Shown here: piece by piece, positions 61,008 through 64,000 of the stretch | How the letters are laid out: the number at the start of each line of letters is the position of its first letter | How positions within the stretch are numbered: position 1 is the stretch's first letter | Assembly (NCBI RefSeq): GCF_008244685.1 | Contig: NZ_VTFT01000001.1 | Coordinates: 1,405,248-1,469,247, forward strand | Direction of reading: 5' to 3' | Origin: Luteimonas viscosa | GTDB taxonomy: Bacteria; Pseudomonadota; Gammaproteobacteria; Xanthomonadales; Xanthomonadaceae | Length of the DNA: 64,000 bases | Made by a program: the position numbers and the translations under genes | Notes under the pieces: model-generated | The model's input: the letters and a program-made list of their open reading frames with translations, nothing else | Told to the model about the DNA's origin: nothing | The model's database searches: none

Positions 61008-62030
61008 TCAGCCGCAGTTGCCTTCCACCGTCACGCGCACGCGCCGCAGGTTGTTGGCCTCGTCGCTCTCGGCGACGTTGCCGGGCGCATCGGCATGCAC
61101 GTAGAGCATCCAGGTTCCCGGCGCGAGCGAGAGATGGCCGTCGGAGAGGCCGGCCTCACCCGCCGCCAGCGCCGGCAGCGCCTTGGTCGCGAGCACCTCG
61201 CCGTCCTGGGTGTCGCGCATGATCCGGTTCGCGGTCGCGCCCGAGGCCAGCTGGCCGTCGTTGCGGGTGCGATAGAGATAGCGGAAGCCGCAGCGGCCGA
61301 GCCTGCGGAACGCTGCCGACGCCGCCGACACCGTCGCTTCGGTGCCCCAGGGAATCGACTGGTCGCCGAGGCGGAAGTTCGCGACCAGGGCCAGATCGGC
61401 CGGACCCACGGCTGCCTTCAGCTGGATCGGGCCGCCCTGGTCGCGGTCGGCCTGCGGGTTCGGCTTCAACCCGACCTGCCCGGGCAGGCATCCCAGTACC
61501 GGGTTCACGCCAGGCGACACCGGCTTCCAGCCACTGGGGCAACCGGCGGGCGGCGCGGCACTGCCGGGACGCGGCGTGAGCACCAGGTTGGCGGGCACGC
61601 AGCGCAGCGCCGGGTTCAGGCCCTGCGGCGCGGGCTTCCAGCCCGAGGGGCAGCCCGGCTGCGGCCCGGCCGCGCGGCGGGTGGGCGCCGCGAGGTTCGA
61701 GGGCTGGCAGCGCAGGATCGGGTTCACTCCGGGGGCCACCGGCTGCCAGCCGGTGGGGCAGCCCGGTGGCGGCGCCTCGATGCCGGGGCCCAGGGTGGCG
61801 GTGTAGTTGTCGGGAAGGCAGCGCAGTGCCGAGTTGAGGTTCTGCGGCACCGGGCGCCAGCCTTCCGGGCAACCGGGCGGCGGCGCGGCACGTTGCGGCG
61901 CGGCGGTGCGGGTCTGCGCGTTCGCCCCCAGGGTGGCGAGCGAGAGCGCGAGGGCGAGGGTCGCCAGCGCGGCTCGCGGCGGCAGGACCGGACGCAGTGT
62001 CGGGGCGATCTGGCGGGAAATCGTGGTCAT
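61008..62030 (-). CDS. Exported protein with four Cys-containing repeats and a CARDB domain
   Basis: The 340-residue protein has a signal peptide (to about 38). Four tandem repeats of about 40 residues follow, each with the core GCPxGWxP and a second Cys 18 residues after the first (LxCxP), separated by Pro/Arg-rich linkers. The C-terminal CARDB-like beta domain (about 205-340) ends NVAESDEANNLRRVRVTV. A surface-binding or adhesion role is likely. The repeats could form small disulfide-bonded modules. AGGAG lies seven bases upstream of the ATG. Confidence 0.87.
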   Translation of the reverse strand: MTTISRQIAPTLRPVLPPRAALATLALALSLATLGANAQTRTAAPQRAAPPPGCPEGWRPVPQNLNSALRCLPDNYTATLGPGIEAPPPGCPTGWQPVAPGVNPILRCQPSNLAAPTRRAAGPQPGCPSGWKPAPQGLNPALRCVPANLVLTPRPGSAAPPAGCPSGWKPVSPGVNPVLGCLPGQVGLKPNPQADRDQGGPIQLKAAVGPADLALVANFRLGDQSIPWGTEATVSAASAAFRRLGRCGFRYLYRTRNDGQLASGATANRIMRDTQDGEVLATKALPALAAGEAGLSDGHLSLAPGTWMLYVHADAPGNVAESDEANNLRRVRVTVEGNCG

Positions 62031-62352
62031 GACAAGCTCCTGTGGAAGGGGTGACGGTGTGGAACCGGTTCGAATCCGCGCCGGCCATGACCGGGGGTTC
62101 GGTCTGTCAGTCGTACCGGGCGGGGAAAACCCGCCACCTCTCATCGCCAGGCGCCCTGCCGCGGTTCATGGCGCGGTCGGCGGTTCGGCCTTTCCCCCGG
62201 GAAAACGCGGGTGCGCAGCGGAACAGGCCGCCCCGTGGTGCGCCGCCAACCCGCGGTGGCGGGTTCTTGCGGAAGACCGCGACTAGGGAACTGCGGACCG
62301 CGACGCGCCGCGTCCAGCAGCGGCCGCAGCCACCCATCACCGGAGCACGACC
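62031..62352. other. Divergent intergenic region between the CARDB and M23 genes
   Basis: This 322-bp interval separates divergent genes and must carry both promoters. GGAG eight bases before the M23 ATG is the M23 ribosome site. I see no convincing -35/-10 pairs or operators and no gene. Confidence 0.5.
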
Positions 62353-63807
62353 ATGAACCGCACGTTCCTCCCTCTCACCGGCCTGTGCCTGGGCGCCTGC
62401 GTACTGCTGGCGCCGGGCCACGCCCGCGCAGAAGACGACGCCCCCGCAACGGCCACGGCCAACCTCGCCATCGCGCCGATGGAAAAGACCGCCGGCCTCT
62501 ACCGGATCCCCTACGCCGACGGCACCGCGGTCCGGATCGGCCGCGACCACAACACGCATACGCCCAAGGGCCGCTACGACATGAACGGCAGCGGCGGCGG
62601 CACCTACCGGATCGTGGCCGCGGCCGACGGCCGCATCACCCACATCGAGGACCGCTACAGCGCGCGCCTGTCCTGCAAGGGCCTGCCGGACAGCGAGAAG
62701 AAGAACAACTACGTCTGGATCCGGCACGCCAACGGCGAATCGACCAAGTACAGCCACATGACCAAGGGCTCGAGCAGCGGCAAGGCGAAGCTCAAGGTCG
62801 GCCAGTTCGTCAGCGCCGGCACCTACCTCGGCGACCAGGGCGAGGTCGGCTGCGCCGGCGGCCCGCACCTGCACCTGGAAGCCGCGGTGCTGCGCGCCAC
62901 CGACCCGATCACCGAAGTCGGCGGATTCGTGCGCGACAACGCCGGCAGCAAGCGCAACCGCGTGATGCGCGTGTGCGGCGCGCCGGGAGGCGTGTTCGCC
63001 GCCGGCCAGACGCTCACCGCGCGCAAGGTGCCCGGCGCGATCAAGCCCGGCGCCGCCGAAGTCGCGCGCCACGGGGTGCCGGCAGGCGACTACCAGTGCC
63101 TGTTCGACCAGGCGGTGGCCTCGGGTTACATGCCCGAGTGGATCGACGGCTTCGAGGTCGGCGGCAAGGCCTACTACAACGTGGTGTTCCGGCCGAAGGC
63201 CGGCACATGGGCGGCGTTCCACGGGCTGACCGGCAGCCAGTACCAGCAGCGGTTCGACCAGTACAGGCGCCAGGGCTATCGCCCGCACCAGGTCGAGAGC
63301 TACCCGGCCGGCCGCGGCGTGCGCTACGCGGTGATCTTCCGCAAGCAGGCGGGTCCGCAATACTCGGCCTATCACGGGCTGACCGCGGCCCAGCACCAGC
63401 AGCGCCTGGACACGCTCACCGGCGACGGCTACCGGCCGCGCAACGTCTCGGTCGTCTCCAGCGGCGGCCAGCGCCGCTACACCGCGCTGTACGACAAGTC
63501 CGACCTCGGCAGCTGGCAGTCGAAATCGCAGCTCAGCGCGGCCGAGTACCAGCAGGCGTTCAACGACAACGCGAAGCAGAAGCGCCAGCTGGTCTACCTC
63601 AACGGCTACACCCACGGCGGCCAGCCGTACTTCAGCGCGATCTGGAGTTCCAGACCCACCGGCGCCCAGCGCGCGCGCCACGGCCTGACCTCGGCGCAAT
63701 ACCAGGCGGAATGGCAGGGCGCGACCGGCAGCGGCCTGCGCACGCGCGCCGTCACCGGCTACGGCGTCGGCAACACGGCCCGCTACGCAGCGTACTGGAG
63801 CAGGTGA
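62353..63807 (+). CDS. Secreted M23 metallopeptidase with C-terminal tandem repeats
   Basis: The 484-residue exported protein has a signal peptide (to about 26). Its M23/LytM domain (about 45-185) has zinc-ligand His69/Asp76 in HTPKGRYD, YSHM (His135) and HLH (His172/His174). The C-terminal half (about 215-484) contains four repeats of roughly 45 residues (GLTxxQYQQ, then RYxAxxR/WS), resembling bacterial tandem repeat domain 1 (BTRD1). The enzyme probably cleaves cell-wall or other peptides outside the cell; the repeats may bind a target. Its end is followed by a perfect palindrome at 63834-63861. Confidence 0.92.
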   Translation: MNRTFLPLTGLCLGACVLLAPGHARAEDDAPATATANLAIAPMEKTAGLYRIPYADGTAVRIGRDHNTHTPKGRYDMNGSGGGTYRIVAAADGRITHIEDRYSARLSCKGLPDSEKKNNYVWIRHANGESTKYSHMTKGSSSGKAKLKVGQFVSAGTYLGDQGEVGCAGGPHLHLEAAVLRATDPITEVGGFVRDNAGSKRNRVMRVCGAPGGVFAAGQTLTARKVPGAIKPGAAEVARHGVPAGDYQCLFDQAVASGYMPEWIDGFEVGGKAYYNVVFRPKAGTWAAFHGLTGSQYQQRFDQYRRQGYRPHQVESYPAGRGVRYAVIFRKQAGPQYSAYHGLTAAQHQQRLDTLTGDGYRPRNVSVVSSGGQRRYTALYDKSDLGSWQSKSQLSAAEYQQAFNDNAKQKRQLVYLNGYTHGGQPYFSAIWSSRPTGAQRARHGLTSAQYQAEWQGATGSGLRTRAVTGYGVGNTARYAAYWSR

Positions 63808-63833
63808 GCGCTCGCGAACGGGTCGCCTGAAAG

Positions 63834-63861
63834 CAGGAACCCGCCGATCGGCGGGTTCCTG
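63834..63861. terminator. Bidirectional palindromic terminator
   Basis: A 28-nt perfect palindrome (14-bp arms) lies between the M23 gene and the convergent rpoD gene. It can end transcription from both sides. It lies 26 bp past the M23 stop and 27 bp past the rpoD stop. Confidence 0.75.
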
Positions 63862-63888
63862 TCGTCACGCATCACCGCACCGGCGGCA

Positions 63889-64000
<112 letters not shown>

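Overview
The window looks like chromosome of a high-GC gammaproteobacterium of the Lysobacteraceae/Xanthomonadaceae (Lysobacter- or Luteimonas-like). This is inferred from the very GC-rich coding sequence, the RpoD C-terminus at the right edge, the opgG-opgH pair, a sigma factor/Ser-Thr kinase pair of the type known from Xanthomonas, many small secreted or outer-membrane proteins, and a secreted M23 peptidase. I see no prophage, IS element, rRNA or CRISPR. One tRNA gene (Ile2, anticodon CAT) is present.

Region 1 (about 0.1-15.4 kb) is one wing of a non-flagellar type III secretion system. A leftward operon encodes SctV, FHA-type SctD, a probable needle subunit, the inner rod SctI, SctJ, SctK, SctL, SctN, SctO, a SctP-like protein and a small hydrophobic protein. 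A rightward operon starts with a histidine kinase and a FixJ-type regulator and runs directly into sctQ-sctR-sctS-sctT. Two features are unusual: a FliO-family gene sits between the wings, and SctR carries a disordered insertion of about 115 residues. SctC, SctU, translocators and effectors are not in the window.

Region 2 (15.4-22.3 kb) holds ordinary chromosomal genes: opgH and opgG (periplasmic glucans), an oligopeptidase A and a secreted dienelactone-hydrolase-like protein. Region 3 (22.3-35.7 kb) is a tightly organised locus apparently devoted to D-amino-acid or D-Glu-containing peptides. It has a TonB receptor, two S12 serine hydrolases, an N-acyl-D-amino-acid-deacylase-like lipoprotein, DgcN (DUF1611), a DgcA-like enolase-superfamily epimerase, two inner-membrane transporters (YkvI-like and DUF819) and a divergent XRE-cupin regulator. 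Two leftward operons begin with near-identical promoters that share the palindrome TGATTRGGATCA.

Region 4 (35.7-53.0 kb) is a run of 18 leftward genes. It is headed by a FixJ-type regulator, a stand-alone receiver and a multi-PAS histidine kinase. These are followed by YSC84 and DUF4136 lipoproteins, a formylglycine-generating enzyme, DUF1622 and DUF202 proteins, a type I sulfatase, membrane and outer-membrane proteins, an alpha-carbonic anhydrase and a type Vd patatin. An 18-nt element is repeated with one mismatch upstream of two of the transcription units.

Region 5 (53-64 kb) contains a Zn-alcohol/formaldehyde dehydrogenase, DUF72 and Nei-like genes, a SnoaL-like protein, tRNA-Ile2, an ECF sigma factor coupled to a TPR Ser/Thr kinase, a CARDB protein with four Cys-containing repeats, an M23 peptidase with C-terminal tandem repeats, a perfect bidirectional terminator and the 3' end of rpoD.
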